From Pseudooceanicola sediminis (GTDB lineage: Bacteria > Pseudomonadota > Alphaproteobacteria > Rhodobacterales > Rhodobacteraceae), in assembly GCF_003575965.1 (NCBI RefSeq), contig NZ_QWJJ01000001.1:124001-188000 (forward strand): a DNA stretch of 64,000 nucleotides, given 5' to 3'. Both the position numbers and the translations under genes were made by a program. The notes under the pieces are model-generated. The model was not told the origin of the DNA. It searched no databases and worked only from the letters and a program-made list of their open reading frames with translations. Of this stretch, positions 1-8,644 are shown piece by piece; within the stretch, counting starts at the first letter, position 1, and every line of letters begins with the position of its first letter.

Positions 1-257
1 AGAAACACCAGTGCCAGCGTCACGCCGAGGTGCAGGCCCCGGTGGGTGGTGGCCTGCGGGATGCCAAAGCCCGCCGTGTAATAGTGATAGCACGACAGCA
101 GGAACAGAAGGATTGACGCGCCAATCGCCAGCGGCCGGGTCAGAACCCGGAAACGCAGCTCCGGGTCGAATTTTTCTTCCAGCGCCTGCAACTCATCGGC
201 GCTCAGGCTCTTTACGTCTTCGCCTTGCTGCGGCGCGGGGGATCGGTCTTGTGTCAT
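1..257 (-). CDS. TAXI-family TRAP transporter fused permease (4TM/12TM), N-terminal part
   Basis: Only the first 85 codons are in the window; the gene continues beyond base 1. The N-terminus is hydrophilic (MTQDRSPAPQQGEDVKSLSA), followed by LEEKFDPELRFR and the first membrane segment (LAIGASILLFLLSCYHYYTAGF). This arrangement is typical of the large fused membrane subunit that combines the small and large TRAP membrane components and works with a TAXI-type periplasmic binding protein. That binding protein gene lies just upstream (394-1401) on the same strand, which supports the call. The substrate cannot be told from sequence. Confidence 0.8.
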   Translation of the reverse strand, partial: MTQDRSPAPQQGEDVKSLSADELQALEEKFDPELRFRVLTRPLAIGASILLFLLSCYHYYTAGFGIPQATTHRGLHLGVTLALVF

Positions 258-332
258 TGCTGTCTCCGGGATGACAATGTTCGGGGCAGGTGCAGGGCGG
301 ACAACAACCGACGGAGATGTCCGTGTCCCCCA

Positions 333-367
333 ATAAAAATTCGGGGCCGCGCCACAGCGCAGCCCCG
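333..367 (-). terminator. Intercistronic terminator/attenuator between TAXI binding protein and permease
   Basis: Read on the minus strand, CGGGGC-T-GCGC, loop TGTG, GCGC-G-GCCCCG is followed by AATTTTTATT. It sits 27 bases after the binding-protein stop codon and before the permease start. Partial termination here would give more binding protein than permease, a common arrangement in transporters; that role is inferred. Confidence 0.65.
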
Positions 368-393
368 TTCAGTTCATGTGTGATGCGTCGCGA

Positions 394-1401
394 TCACTCG
401 GACAGCAGGCCGGCTTCCTTGTAGAAGCGTTCGGCGCCCGGATGCAGGGGGATACCAACGCCGTCCAGCGCGGTATCGGCCGTGATCAGTTTGCCCTTGG
501 CGTGGCCGGCATCCAGTTGCTTGCGGGTGTTTTCGTTCCACAACGCCTTGGTGATGCCATAGATCAGCTCTTCGGGCTGATCGGCCGAGGTGACCCATTG
601 GGCGCCGACGGACAGCGTCTCGGTATCATCGCTGACGCCTTCGTAGGTACCGCCGGGAATGGTGTTCTTGGAGAAGAAGCCATAGTTTTCGCAGATCGAC
701 GGTGCCTCTTCGCAGGTGATCGGAACGATGGTCACATCGTACTGGCTTGCCAGCTCGGCGATCGCACCGGCGGGAAAGCCGCCGACGAAAAAGAACGCAT
801 CCATCGCGCCATCGCGCATCCGGTCCGCCGCCTGATCGGGCTTGAGGAATTCGGCCGTCACGTCGTCTTCGCCGAGGCCGTAACCATCAAGGATGATCCG
901 TGCATCGACCAGCGTGCCCGACCCCGGTTCGTCCATCGAGACGCGCTTGCCCTTCAGGTCTGCAACCGAGGTGATGCCGGCATCGGCGCGGGCCACCAGG
1001 TGAATCGACTCAGGATAGAGGTTGGCAATCGCGCGCAGCTTTTCGACCGGCTCCTTGCCTTCCCAGATCCCGGTGCCGGTATAGGCCCAGGTTGCAACGT
1101 CGGATTGCGAAAAGCCCGACTCCAGCGTGCCACCGGCAATCGCGTTGATGTTTGCCACAGACCCGTTCGCCGACAGCGCCGAGGCAACCAGGCCGGGAAC
1201 GCCGCAAGAGCCGCCCTCGTCACAGGCCCGCGATCCCGGCGGGCTGGAAATCGCATTCGCGAGGAGGCCACCGATCGGGTAGTAGGTGCCAGCGGTGCCG
1301 CCCGTACCGATGCGGAAAAAGGACATGTCCTGCGCACTGGCAGACCCTGTCGTCAGCGCGGCAGCAAGGGCGATTCCCGCCCAGAATGTCGTGTGTTTCA
1401 T
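394..1401 (-). CDS. TAXI-family TRAP transporter solute-binding protein
   Basis: 335-residue periplasmic protein. It has a Sec signal peptide (MKHTTFWAGIALAAALTTGSASA) and then FFRIGTGGTAGTYYPIGGLLANAIS, the hallmark N-terminal stretch of the TAXI (TRAP-associated extracytoplasmic immunogenic) family. The DLKGKRVSMDEPGSGTLVDARIIL segment is also typical. The open frame extends far upstream, but the chosen ATG is the one directly before the signal peptide and is preceded by a GGAG ribosome-binding site. It is co-directional with the fused TRAP permease at 1-257. Known family ligands include glutamate and dicarboxylates, but the ligand here is unknown. Confidence 0.88.
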   Translation of the reverse strand: MKHTTFWAGIALAAALTTGSASAQDMSFFRIGTGGTAGTYYPIGGLLANAISSPPGSRACDEGGSCGVPGLVASALSANGSVANINAIAGGTLESGFSQSDVATWAYTGTGIWEGKEPVEKLRAIANLYPESIHLVARADAGITSVADLKGKRVSMDEPGSGTLVDARIILDGYGLGEDDVTAEFLKPDQAADRMRDGAMDAFFFVGGFPAGAIAELASQYDVTIVPITCEEAPSICENYGFFSKNTIPGGTYEGVSDDTETLSVGAQWVTSADQPEELIYGITKALWNENTRKQLDAGHAKGKLITADTALDGVGIPLHPGAERFYKEAGLLSE

Positions 1402-1901
1402 CGAATGATCTCCATCTTCGGTAACGTGCCTACAATACAGGCATTCTAATGGGGGATCAGTTCGTCTCACAAGGGGGGTAATCGCAACTTTCCACGCCCT
1501 CAACTGCGCCGGGCCACTACACTTGCTGCGTGCCGCCACCCGACAATGTGCGCGGGCGCATCGCTCCGAACGACCGCGAGGTGACAGTGAACCCGGGATA
1601 GGCGGCGATTGCCCACCCACATCAAATGACCGACCAGCCCACGCGGCGCTTTGCGCCAGCTTTATCCGGTCGAGAGTCTCGTTTTGTCCCCGACCGTGCC
1701 ACCGATTTTGGCGACCCTTCTTGGTGATCATTGCAGATCTCGTAATACCCTTGAGATCATGCGCACATGCGTTGCGAGAGATGTCAGGCCGACCCAAGGC
1801 CCCTGCCCCATTTGCGCAGGTCGTCCTCGGGTGTGCATTGCCATCTGCCCGCGATCTCGTGAGCGCGGTTGGCCGGACGGACCTTGCAGTCGATCCGGCG
1901 A
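1402..1901. other. Intergenic region, no convincing gene
   Basis: This 500-base gap lies between two minus-strand genes. Open frames on both strands are present but give arginine- and proline-rich, low-complexity proteins with no recognisable domain. The only structure I note is an imperfect inverted repeat, GCCTACAATACAGGC (1428-1442), about 27 bases upstream of the TAXI binding-protein start; it could be an operator, but that is weak. Confidence 0.5.
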
Positions 1902-3242
1902 TCAGCGCAATCCTTTCAGGAAAGAAAAGAAACGGCTGTCGTTCGCGCGGCTCCAGTTGATCCTCAGACCCGGCAGACTGTCATCCTCACCGGCTCTGAA
2001 CAGCGTGCCCGGCGCGAGAAAGATACCATGGCCCGCTGCGACATGCGCGACCTCCAGATCCTTTGTGCCCTCCGGTAGACGGACCCAGCCGTACAGCCCC
2101 CCTGCGGGTGGCGCAAACAACTCATATCCCAGGGTGTCCAGCTTGGTGATGGCTGTCGTGCGCTCCCTCTCCAGTCGTCGCGCCAGACCGTTGCGCACCT
2201 TTTCATAGCGACGTGTGCGGATGATCTGGGCGATCAGGCGCTCGGTATAACTGGAACTGTTCACGACGAGGATCATCTTCAATTCGGCCAGGCTGTCTGC
2301 AATTCCGGCATTGGCAATGATAAACCCCGAGCGCAGCGAAGGTGACAGGATCTTGCTGTAGGTGCCGATCTGGATGACTCGGCTGAACTGATCAAGTTGC
2401 GCCAGACGGATGCCCTGCACCCCCGGCAGATCAATGAACGGGTCGTCGTCGATGATCAGCATATCCTGCTGCGCCGCAACCTTGAGGATCGCGTGCGCAG
2501 TGGGCAGATCGATAGAACACCCTGTCGGGTTCTGCGCCAGCGACTGGGTAAAGAAGATGCGCGCGTTGTGCTGAACCGCCAGATTGGCCAGCGCCTCGGG
2601 ATCGGGCCCGCGCGGTGTCCTTGGCACCCCGACGAAATTGACACCGGCCAGTGTCAGCTTGGCAAACAACGGGTAGTATCCCGGATCGTCCACCAACACG
2701 GTATCGCCGGGCCGGGTGAAACGCCGCAACACCAGATCCAGCGCATGGTTGGCCCCAAAGGTCGTGACGACCTGCGCGGGAGAAACCTCTATTCCGCCCG
2801 CAATCTGACCCGCCGCGATACATTCGCGCAGCGCCATCAACCCGTGCGGTGCCCCATAGCCGACCTCTTCACTGGTCAATGTCACCGCAGGTGCACTGGT
2901 CAGCAACCACGATCCCGGCGGGCGTCCATCGCCCACCAGCACGGTATATGGCCGGTCCAACTGGGCATGAAGCAGGCTGATATTGTCGCTTGCCTCCCTC
3001 AGGTTGACCGGCTCGGCACTTGCCGCCACGCGCCGCGACACATAGAAACCCGCCCCTTGTCGCGATGTCGCCAGACCATGTGCGACCAGCCTGTCATAAG
3101 CGGTCACCACGATGTTCTTGGAGGCGTCGAAATGCGCCGCGGCGCTGCGAATGGACATCAGCTTGACGCCCTCTGCCAGGTCACCCGCTTCGATCCGCTG
3201 GCGCAGGGCATGAAAAATCCGGTCTGTCTTTGTCTGTACCAT
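1902..3242 (-). CDS. MocR-type (GntR HTH + aminotransferase) transcriptional regulator
   Basis: 446 residues. Residues about 1-70 form a GntR winged helix (IFHALRQRIEAGDLAEGVKLMSIRSAA, then SKNIVVTAYDRLVAHGLATSRQGAGFYV). The rest is a fold-type I PLP aminotransferase domain, with ATSRQGAG, QNPTGCSI, DDDPFIDL and the TYSKILSPSLRSGF segment that carries the PLP lysine. Members usually sense a PLP adduct or amine and control a neighbouring operon. The gene is divergent from the HMG-CoA reductase-TRAP operon with about 115 bases between them, so that operon is the likely target. The start was chosen at the GntR domain; the frame stays open much further upstream only because it runs antisense to the next gene. 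Confidence 0.9.
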   Translation of the reverse strand: MVQTKTDRIFHALRQRIEAGDLAEGVKLMSIRSAAAHFDASKNIVVTAYDRLVAHGLATSRQGAGFYVSRRVAASAEPVNLREASDNISLLHAQLDRPYTVLVGDGRPPGSWLLTSAPAVTLTSEEVGYGAPHGLMALRECIAAGQIAGGIEVSPAQVVTTFGANHALDLVLRRFTRPGDTVLVDDPGYYPLFAKLTLAGVNFVGVPRTPRGPDPEALANLAVQHNARIFFTQSLAQNPTGCSIDLPTAHAILKVAAQQDMLIIDDDPFIDLPGVQGIRLAQLDQFSRVIQIGTYSKILSPSLRSGFIIANAGIADSLAELKMILVVNSSSYTERLIAQIIRTRRYEKVRNGLARRLERERTTAITKLDTLGYELFAPPAGGLYGWVRLPEGTKDLEVAHVAAGHGIFLAPGTLFRAGEDDSLPGLRINWSRANDSRFFSFLKGLR

Positions 3243-3301
3243 AAGCAGGTGTACCCTAATTTTGGCAGGTACAGTACAGAGACATTTTCCTGAACTGTAC
3301 C
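3235..3301. promoter_or_regulatory. Repeated TGTACC/GGTACA boxes, putative MocR operator
   Basis: The intergenic space between the MocR gene and the HMG-CoA reductase gene holds TGTACC at 3235-3240 (just inside the MocR start), 3250-3255 and 3296-3301, and the inverted GGTACA at 3268-3273, overlapped by AGTACA at 3273-3278. MocR proteins typically bind several direct or inverted copies of a short box in the divergent promoter. The boxes are seen directly; their role is inferred. Confidence 0.5.
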
Positions 3302-3356
3302 AATACAAATCCGTTTTGCTCCTCGATAACTCCGCCAATACGTAGGAGGAGCGTTC

Positions 3357-4658
3357 ATGAGCAGGCCAATCATAGAGACCCCCGACACCAATTCCCGGAT
3401 CGAGGGGATGCGCGACATGGATCCGGCCACACGGCGCCGTACGGTCACCAGCTGCGCCGGTCTGGATCAATCCGATGATGGCCTGTTGTCGGGACAGGGT
3501 GCCCTGCCGATCGAAATGGCGAACGGCATGATCGAAAACGTGATCGGCACATTCGAATTGCCCCTCGGGGTCGCGACCAACTTCACCGTCAATGGGCGTG
3601 ATTATCTGGTCCCGATGGCGGTGGAGGAGCCTTCGGTCGTCGCAGCGGCCTCCTACATGGCGCGGATCGCGCGGGCCGGCGGTGGTTTCACCGCCAGCAG
3701 CACGCTGCCCATCATGCGCGCCCAGATCCAGGTTGTCAGCCTCGGCGATCCCTTCGGTGCCCGTGCACGCCTTCTGTCGCAACGCCAGGCCCTGATCGAA
3801 ATGGCAAATTCCCGCGATACCGTGCTGGTGGACCTGGGGGGCGGCTGCAAGGATATCGAGATCGAGGTCTTCGCGACCTCGCCCATCGGTCCGATGGTCG
3901 TCTTGCACCTGATGGTCGATGTGCGCGATGCAATGGGCGCGAATACCGTCAACTCCATGGCTGAAATGCTGGCGCCCAAGGTCGAGGAGATCAGCGGCGG
4001 CAAGGTGCGCCTGCGCATCCTGTCCAACCTTGCAGATCGCCGCCTTGTCACCGCCAGCGTGCGCATACCTGCCGACGCCCTGACCACCAAGACTCTGGCC
4101 GGTGCCGACGTCGCACAGGGCATGGTCGAGGCCTGCGCGCTTGCGCTGGTCGATCCCTACCGGGCGGCCACCCACAACAAGGGTATCATGAACGGCATTG
4201 ACCCGGTCGTCGTCGCCACCGGCAATGACTGGCGCGCAATCGAGGCGGGGGCACATGCCTATGCCGCGCGTTCGGGGCGCTATACCTCGCTGACGACATG
4301 GGAAATTGCGGCTGACGGCGCGCTGGTCGGTACGCTGGAAATGCCGATGGCCCTTGGAATTGTCGGCGGGGCCACACGCACGCATCCGGCCGCCCAGGCG
4401 GCGCTCCGCCTGATGCAGATGACCTCGGCTCAGCAGCTGGGCGAAGTGACGGCAGCCGTGGGACTGGCCCAGAACATGGCCGCCCTGCGCGCCCTTTCGA
4501 CCGAAGGGATTCAGCGCGGACACATGGCCTTGCACGCCAGAAACATCGCAATTACCGCTGGCGCAGCCGGCGCAGAGATCGACCGGGTCGCCAAGGCCCT
4601 GGTCGCTGCGGGCGACGTCAGTGTCGCACACGCGAAAAAGGTGCTGGAGGGCGCCTGA
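3357..4658 (+). CDS. mvaA: Hydroxymethylglutaryl-CoA reductase, degradative (class II)
   Basis: 433 residues. Class II HMG-CoA reductases of mevalonate-degrading bacteria oxidise mevalonate to HMG-CoA with NAD+. Motifs seen: [14 protein letters not shown] with the catalytic Glu60; [11 protein letters not shown]; the catalytic Lys275 in THNKGIMNG; Asp291 in GNDWRA; and the C-terminal GHMALHARN histidines (His389/His393). All catalytic positions are intact. The ATG is preceded by AGGAGG. It is the first gene of an operon that ends with HMG-CoA lyase and includes a TRAP transporter, so a catabolic role is far more likely than a biosynthetic one. Alphaproteobacteria normally make isoprenoids by the MEP route. 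Confidence 0.93.
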   Translation: MSRPIIETPDTNSRIEGMRDMDPATRRRTVTSCAGLDQSDDGLLSGQGALPIEMANGMIENVIGTFELPLGVATNFTVNGRDYLVPMAVEEPSVVAAASYMARIARAGGGFTASSTLPIMRAQIQVVSLGDPFGARARLLSQRQALIEMANSRDTVLVDLGGGCKDIEIEVFATSPIGPMVVLHLMVDVRDAMGANTVNSMAEMLAPKVEEISGGKVRLRILSNLADRRLVTASVRIPADALTTKTLAGADVAQGMVEACALALVDPYRAATHNKGIMNGIDPVVVATGNDWRAIEAGAHAYAARSGRYTSLTTWEIAADGALVGTLEMPMALGIVGGATRTHPAAQAALRLMQMTSAQQLGEVTAAVGLAQNMAALRALSTEGIQRGHMALHARNIAITAGAAGAEIDRVAKALVAAGDVSVAHAKKVLEGA

Positions 4659-4682
4659 ACTTCACATAAGGGAGGATACAAT

Positions 4683-5717
4683 ATGACTATGTCCAAACGG
4701 CGCGCGTTCCTGCGCCTTGGGGCGGCGGCCCTAGCTGCGCCCGCGCTTCTGACGGCCGGAAAGGCCAGCGCTGCCGGCGCCACGAAATGGCGCATGCAGG
4801 CCCTCTGGGGCGGTGGCACCACGCCGATGAAATACGAGGAGATGTTTTGCGCGCGCGTCGCCGAGCTTACCGGCGGGTCGCTGGAAATCACCCCCTTCGC
4901 GGGTGGCCAGATCGTGCCCTCGGCGCAGGCCTTCGACGCTGTGCGCGGCGGCGCGTTCCAGATGATGAAGACCTTCGATGGCTATACCGCCGGCAAGATC
5001 CCCGCGCATGGCTTTTCGTCCACCGTGCCCTTCGGTTTCCCCGATCCCGACCAATACGAGGCATGGTTCTACGAACGTGGCGGGCTGGAGATGGCACGCG
5101 AAAGCTATGCCCCCGCGGGTCTGACCTACGTCGCGCCCACGGTCTATGGCCAGGAACCGATGCATTCGACCGTACCGATCCGCAAGATTGCAGACCTGAA
5201 CGGGCTGAAGGGGCGTTTCGTGGGCCTTGCGGCGGCTGTCATGGGTGATTTCGGCGTTGCCGTCTCTCCCCTGCCGACCTCCGAGGTCTATTCCGCCCTC
5301 GACAAGGGGCTGATCGAGGTTGCCGACCGGGGCGATATCAAGGCCAACTACGAAGAAGGTCTGCAAGAGGTCGCGAAATACCTGATCCTGCCCGGCGTCC
5401 ATCAGCCCACAACGGCAACCTCCTATGTCGCCAATACGCGGGCCTATGACGCGCTGGATGATCAGCAAAAGGCCGCCCTCGCCGTCGCTGCACGCGAGAT
5501 TTCCGGCAGCCTGCGCCAGAACATCATCGTATCGGACGGTGAATACCTCAAGAAATACCAGGACGCGGGCGTCGAGATCATCGATCTTGATACGGCGGAT
5601 ATTGCCGAGGCCCGCAATCAGGCCGTGGAATCTTGGAAGAAGGCTGCAACAGACGATCTGTCGACCCGCATGATGGAGTCCCAGATCGCCCTGATGCAAG
5701 AATTGCGCCTTCTCTGA
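4683..5717 (+). CDS. DctP-family TRAP solute-binding protein, candidate mevalonate binder
   Basis: 344 residues with a twin-arginine-like signal (SKRRAFLRLGAAALAAPALL, then ASAAG). The mature part shows the DctP fold signature: GGQIVPSAQAFDAVRGGAFQM, YVAPTVYGQEPMHSTVPIRKIADLNGLKGR, and TSEVYSALDKGLIEVADRG. A good GGAGG site lies 6 bases before the start. The gene is 24 bases after the HMG-CoA reductase gene and is followed by DctQ and DctM subunits. The substrate is inferred to be mevalonate (or a close precursor) from the two flanking HMG-CoA enzymes; the sequence itself does not prove this. Confidence 0.88.
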   Translation: MTMSKRRAFLRLGAAALAAPALLTAGKASAAGATKWRMQALWGGGTTPMKYEEMFCARVAELTGGSLEITPFAGGQIVPSAQAFDAVRGGAFQMMKTFDGYTAGKIPAHGFSSTVPFGFPDPDQYEAWFYERGGLEMARESYAPAGLTYVAPTVYGQEPMHSTVPIRKIADLNGLKGRFVGLAAAVMGDFGVAVSPLPTSEVYSALDKGLIEVADRGDIKANYEEGLQEVAKYLILPGVHQPTTATSYVANTRAYDALDDQQKAALAVAAREISGSLRQNIIVSDGEYLKKYQDAGVEIIDLDTADIAEARNQAVESWKKAATDDLSTRMMESQIALMQELRLL

Positions 5718-5773
5718 ATCCCCAAAAGACGCCGCACCTTGCGGGGCGCGGCGTCCTACCTGCGGAGCGTTCC

Positions 5774-6268
5774 ATGATCTTCCTGTGCCGGCGCATCACA
5801 GCGCTCAACCGTTTGCTGTTCACCGCAGCGAAATGGCTGGTCTATGCCATCGTCCTGATGATGCTGTGGGAGGTGCTGTCACGCTACCTCCTCAACAGCC
5901 CGACGTCCTGGGCGCCCGAGCTGGCCACCCTGACCTTTGGCCCCTATTTCCTGCTCGGCGGCCCCTACCTGCTGCACCTCGGCGGGCATGTCGCCGTTGA
6001 CGTCATTTCGGAAAAGGCGACGGGCGGATTCGCCGTCGCGCTGAAATTTGTCGGCCTGGCCCTTGCCGCCGTCACCGGCGCGATCCTGCTGTGGTTCAGC
6101 CTGCCTCTTGTCTGGCAATCCTTCAGCTATGGGGAAACCAGCTATTCCGCGTTCAACCCGGTGATCTGGCCCGCAAAGGCGTTTCTGCCGCTTGCCGCAT
6201 TGCTGCTGCTGCTCCAGGCGCTGGCCGATGTCGGACTGACCGTCTCTTCCCGAAAGGAAGGTGCATGA
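5774..6268 (+). CDS. TRAP transporter small permease (DctQ)
   Basis: 164-residue membrane protein with four predicted helices (around 15-35, 47-67, 83-107 and 129-150). It has the DctQ-type sequence LMMLWEVLSRYLLNSPTSWAPELATLTFGPYFLLGG followed by HLGGHVAVDVISEKA, which is the usual RYxxNxxxxWxxE...GHV pattern. The start was chosen at the ATG before the first hydrophobic segment, 56 bases after the binding-protein stop. Its stop overlaps the next start by 4 bases (ATGA), so it is translationally coupled to DctM. Confidence 0.9.
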   Translation: MIFLCRRITALNRLLFTAAKWLVYAIVLMMLWEVLSRYLLNSPTSWAPELATLTFGPYFLLGGPYLLHLGGHVAVDVISEKATGGFAVALKFVGLALAAVTGAILLWFSLPLVWQSFSYGETSYSAFNPVIWPAKAFLPLAALLLLLQALADVGLTVSSRKEGA

Positions 6269-7590
6269 TGGAAAGCACCCTGACCCTTGCCTTCATGTTC
6301 CTTTCCCTCATCGTCTTCATGCTCAGTGGGGCAGGCCTGGCCTTCGTGCTGGGCGCCATCGCCTTCATCTCGACCATCCTGCTCTGGGGGCCGGCCGCGC
6401 TCATCGTTGCGGTGCTGAACACGTTCGAGACGATGACATCGGAATCCCTGATGGCTATTCCGCTCTATGTGCTGATGGCTTCGATCTTGCAGAAATCCGC
6501 GATCATCGATGCGCTTTACGACGCCATGGAGACATGGTTCTCCGGCGTCAACGGCGGGCTGGCGGTCGGCACGATTGCCATCTGCACCCTGCTTGCCGCG
6601 ATGACGGGCGTTGTTGGCGCTGCCGTGGCCGCGATGGGTATCCTCGCCCTGCCCGCCATGCTGTCGCGTGGCTACTATCCGCCCCTGGCCCTCGGGGCGA
6701 TCTGCGCTGGCGGCACGCTCGGCATCCTCATCCCGCCGTCCGTCGTCACGATCGTCTACGCCATCACTGCGCAGATCTCGATCGGCAAGATGTTTGCCGC
6801 CGGTATCGTACCGGGCATCATCCTGGCCTCGGCCTATATTCTCTATATCCTGGTGCGGACCTGGCTGAATCCCGACCTGGCCCCGAAACCGGACCAAACT
6901 GTGCGGATCCCCCTGCGCGTCAAGCTGGCCAAGCTCAAGAGCCTGATCTTGCCTGCCTTCGTCGTGATCGGCGTTCTCGGCTCGATCTACGCTGGCATCG
7001 CCACCCCGACCGAGGCTGCGGCCGTCGGTGTGCTCGGTGCCGCGATCTCGGCCATCGTCACCCGGCGCCTGTCGCCCGCGATGCTCTCCGAGGCCGCAAC
7101 AGACACCCTGCGCGTCACCGCGATGATCCTTTGGATCACCATCGGCGCACGGGCCTTCATCTCGGTCTTCGTGGCCACGGGGGGCGCGGATTCCCTGCTC
7201 GGCTTTGTCGAAAATCTTGAGGCATCCCGGTGGCTGATCCTCGGGGTCATGGTGCTGGTGCTGGTGTTCCTCGGTCTGTTCCTGGATGAGATCGGGATCA
7301 TCCTGCTTTGCGTCCCGGTGTTCCTGCCAATCATCATCGCGCTGGATTTCGACCCGCTTTGGTTCGGCGTCCTGTTCATGATCACGGCGCAGATGGCCTA
7401 TATCACGCCGCCTTTCGGCTATACCTTGTTCTACCTGAAGGGGGTGCTTCCCGAAGGGATCGGGATCGGCCAGGTCTATCGTGGCGTCGTGCCCTTCTTC
7501 CTGATCCAGGTCCTGGTGCTGATCCTGTTCGCGATCTTTCCGGGTCTTGTCACCTGGCTGCCCGAAGCCCTGAACACCAATGCACGGTAA
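6265..7590 (+). CDS. TRAP transporter large permease (DctM)
   Basis: About 441 residues and about twelve hydrophobic segments, the normal size for the channel-forming DctM subunit of the ion transporter superfamily. Characteristic parts are MAIPLYVLMASILQKSAIIDALYDAMETW, GVVGAAVAAMGILALPAMLSRGYYPPLALGAICAGGTLGILIPPS, and FGVLFMITAQMAYITPPFGYTLFYLKGV. The start overlaps the DctQ stop; two adjacent ATG codons (6265, 6268) are both possible. It belongs to the presumed mevalonate uptake operon. Confidence 0.93.
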   Translation: MMESTLTLAFMFLSLIVFMLSGAGLAFVLGAIAFISTILLWGPAALIVAVLNTFETMTSESLMAIPLYVLMASILQKSAIIDALYDAMETWFSGVNGGLAVGTIAICTLLAAMTGVVGAAVAAMGILALPAMLSRGYYPPLALGAICAGGTLGILIPPSVVTIVYAITAQISIGKMFAAGIVPGIILASAYILYILVRTWLNPDLAPKPDQTVRIPLRVKLAKLKSLILPAFVVIGVLGSIYAGIATPTEAAAVGVLGAAISAIVTRRLSPAMLSEAATDTLRVTAMILWITIGARAFISVFVATGGADSLLGFVENLEASRWLILGVMVLVLVFLGLFLDEIGIILLCVPVFLPIIIALDFDPLWFGVLFMITAQMAYITPPFGYTLFYLKGVLPEGIGIGQVYRGVVPFFLIQVLVLILFAIFPGLVTWLPEALNTNAR

Positions 7591-7594
7591 TCCC

Positions 7595-8449
7595 ATGTCC
7601 GACACCATCACGGTTTTCGAGGTCGGCCCCCGCGACGGTTTGCAAAGCCTTGGGGTGCAGGTTGCAACTGCGACGAAAATCGCCCTGATCGACGCGCTCG
7701 CCCGGGCCGGCTTGCGCAAGATCGAGGCGACCAGCTTTGTCAGCCCGCGCTGGGTGCCCCAGATGGCGGATGCAGGCGACGTGATGGCCGGGATCAATCG
7801 CCAGCAGGGTGTCACCTATGCCGCCCTGACCCCGAATGAACGCGGCCTTGACCTCGCACTGGCCGCAGGCTGTGATGAAATCGCGATCTTCGCCTCCGCC
7901 TCCGAAGGGTTCAGTCACGCCAACCTGAACTGTTCGATCGAGGAAAGCTTTGCCCGTTTCGCCCCGGTGATGCAGCGCAGTGCCGAAGCAGGTCTGCCGG
8001 TGCGCGGCTATCTCTCCGCGGTGATCGCCTGCCCCTACGATGGGCCGACGCCGCCCGCGCAGGTGCACCGCTGGGCGGAAAGACTGCTTGAGATCGGCTG
8101 TTACGAGGTTTCCCTGGGCGACACCATCGGCGCCGGCACGCCGGATACGCTCGGCAACGTACTGAAACCGCTCCTGCACGACATTCCGGCAGATCGATTG
8201 GCGGGACACTTTCATGACACCAATGGATTGGCCGGTGATTTGGTCGTGCGCGCGCTCGACCTCGGTCTGCGCACCTTCGACGCCTCCGTCGGCGGTCTGG
8301 GTGGTTGCCCATACGCGCCCGGCGCACCCGGCAACATAGATACCCGCAAGGTGCTGGAATGCGCGGCCGCGCTGGGGTTCTCTCATGGTGTGGATCTTGC
8401 TCTGCTGGGCGACGCCGAACAAATAGCGATGTCCATCGCGGCACGGTGA
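7595..8449 (+). CDS. mvaB: Hydroxymethylglutaryl-CoA lyase
   Basis: 284 residues. Cleaves HMG-CoA to acetoacetate and acetyl-CoA. The N-terminal FEVGPRDGLQ (catalytic Arg13/Asp14), the ATSFVSPRWVPQMADA motif, GHFHDTNGLA (metal-binding His pair) and GGLGGCPYAPGAPGN (the glycine loop with the active-site cysteine) are all present. The size is normal. I start at ATG 7595 (MSDTIT); an upstream in-frame ATG at 7580 would overlap the DctM stop. Placed last in the operon, it completes the route from mevalonate through HMG-CoA to acetyl-CoA and acetoacetate. Confidence 0.92.
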   Translation: MSDTITVFEVGPRDGLQSLGVQVATATKIALIDALARAGLRKIEATSFVSPRWVPQMADAGDVMAGINRQQGVTYAALTPNERGLDLALAAGCDEIAIFASASEGFSHANLNCSIEESFARFAPVMQRSAEAGLPVRGYLSAVIACPYDGPTPPAQVHRWAERLLEIGCYEVSLGDTIGAGTPDTLGNVLKPLLHDIPADRLAGHFHDTNGLAGDLVVRALDLGLRTFDASVGGLGGCPYAPGAPGNIDTRKVLECAAALGFSHGVDLALLGDAEQIAMSIAAR

Positions 8450-8644
8450 TGACACGTCGCGCATCGCGTGACGGCGTGTCGCCGCTTGGACAGACCAAGG
8501 ACGACACCCGCGGCTTTTGCCAGTGGCAGACGCGATGCCCTGCATCAAGCAACAGGTTCACTGACATGGCCGATGCACGCGCTGCCCGATACCCCCGGGC
8601 CGCCGCAGGATTTCAAATGTGCCAGACCTTACGGCTTGCACCCT

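Noticed and set aside
3243-4631. Apparent N-terminal extension that would fuse 460 residues to the MocR regulator
   Set aside because: It runs antisense to HMG-CoA reductase; the GntR domain starts exactly at the ATG at 3242.
6142-7815. Minus-strand open frame of 557 codons antisense to dctM
   Set aside because: The product is an Asp/Arg/Gln/His-rich shadow of membrane codons; dctM is unambiguous.
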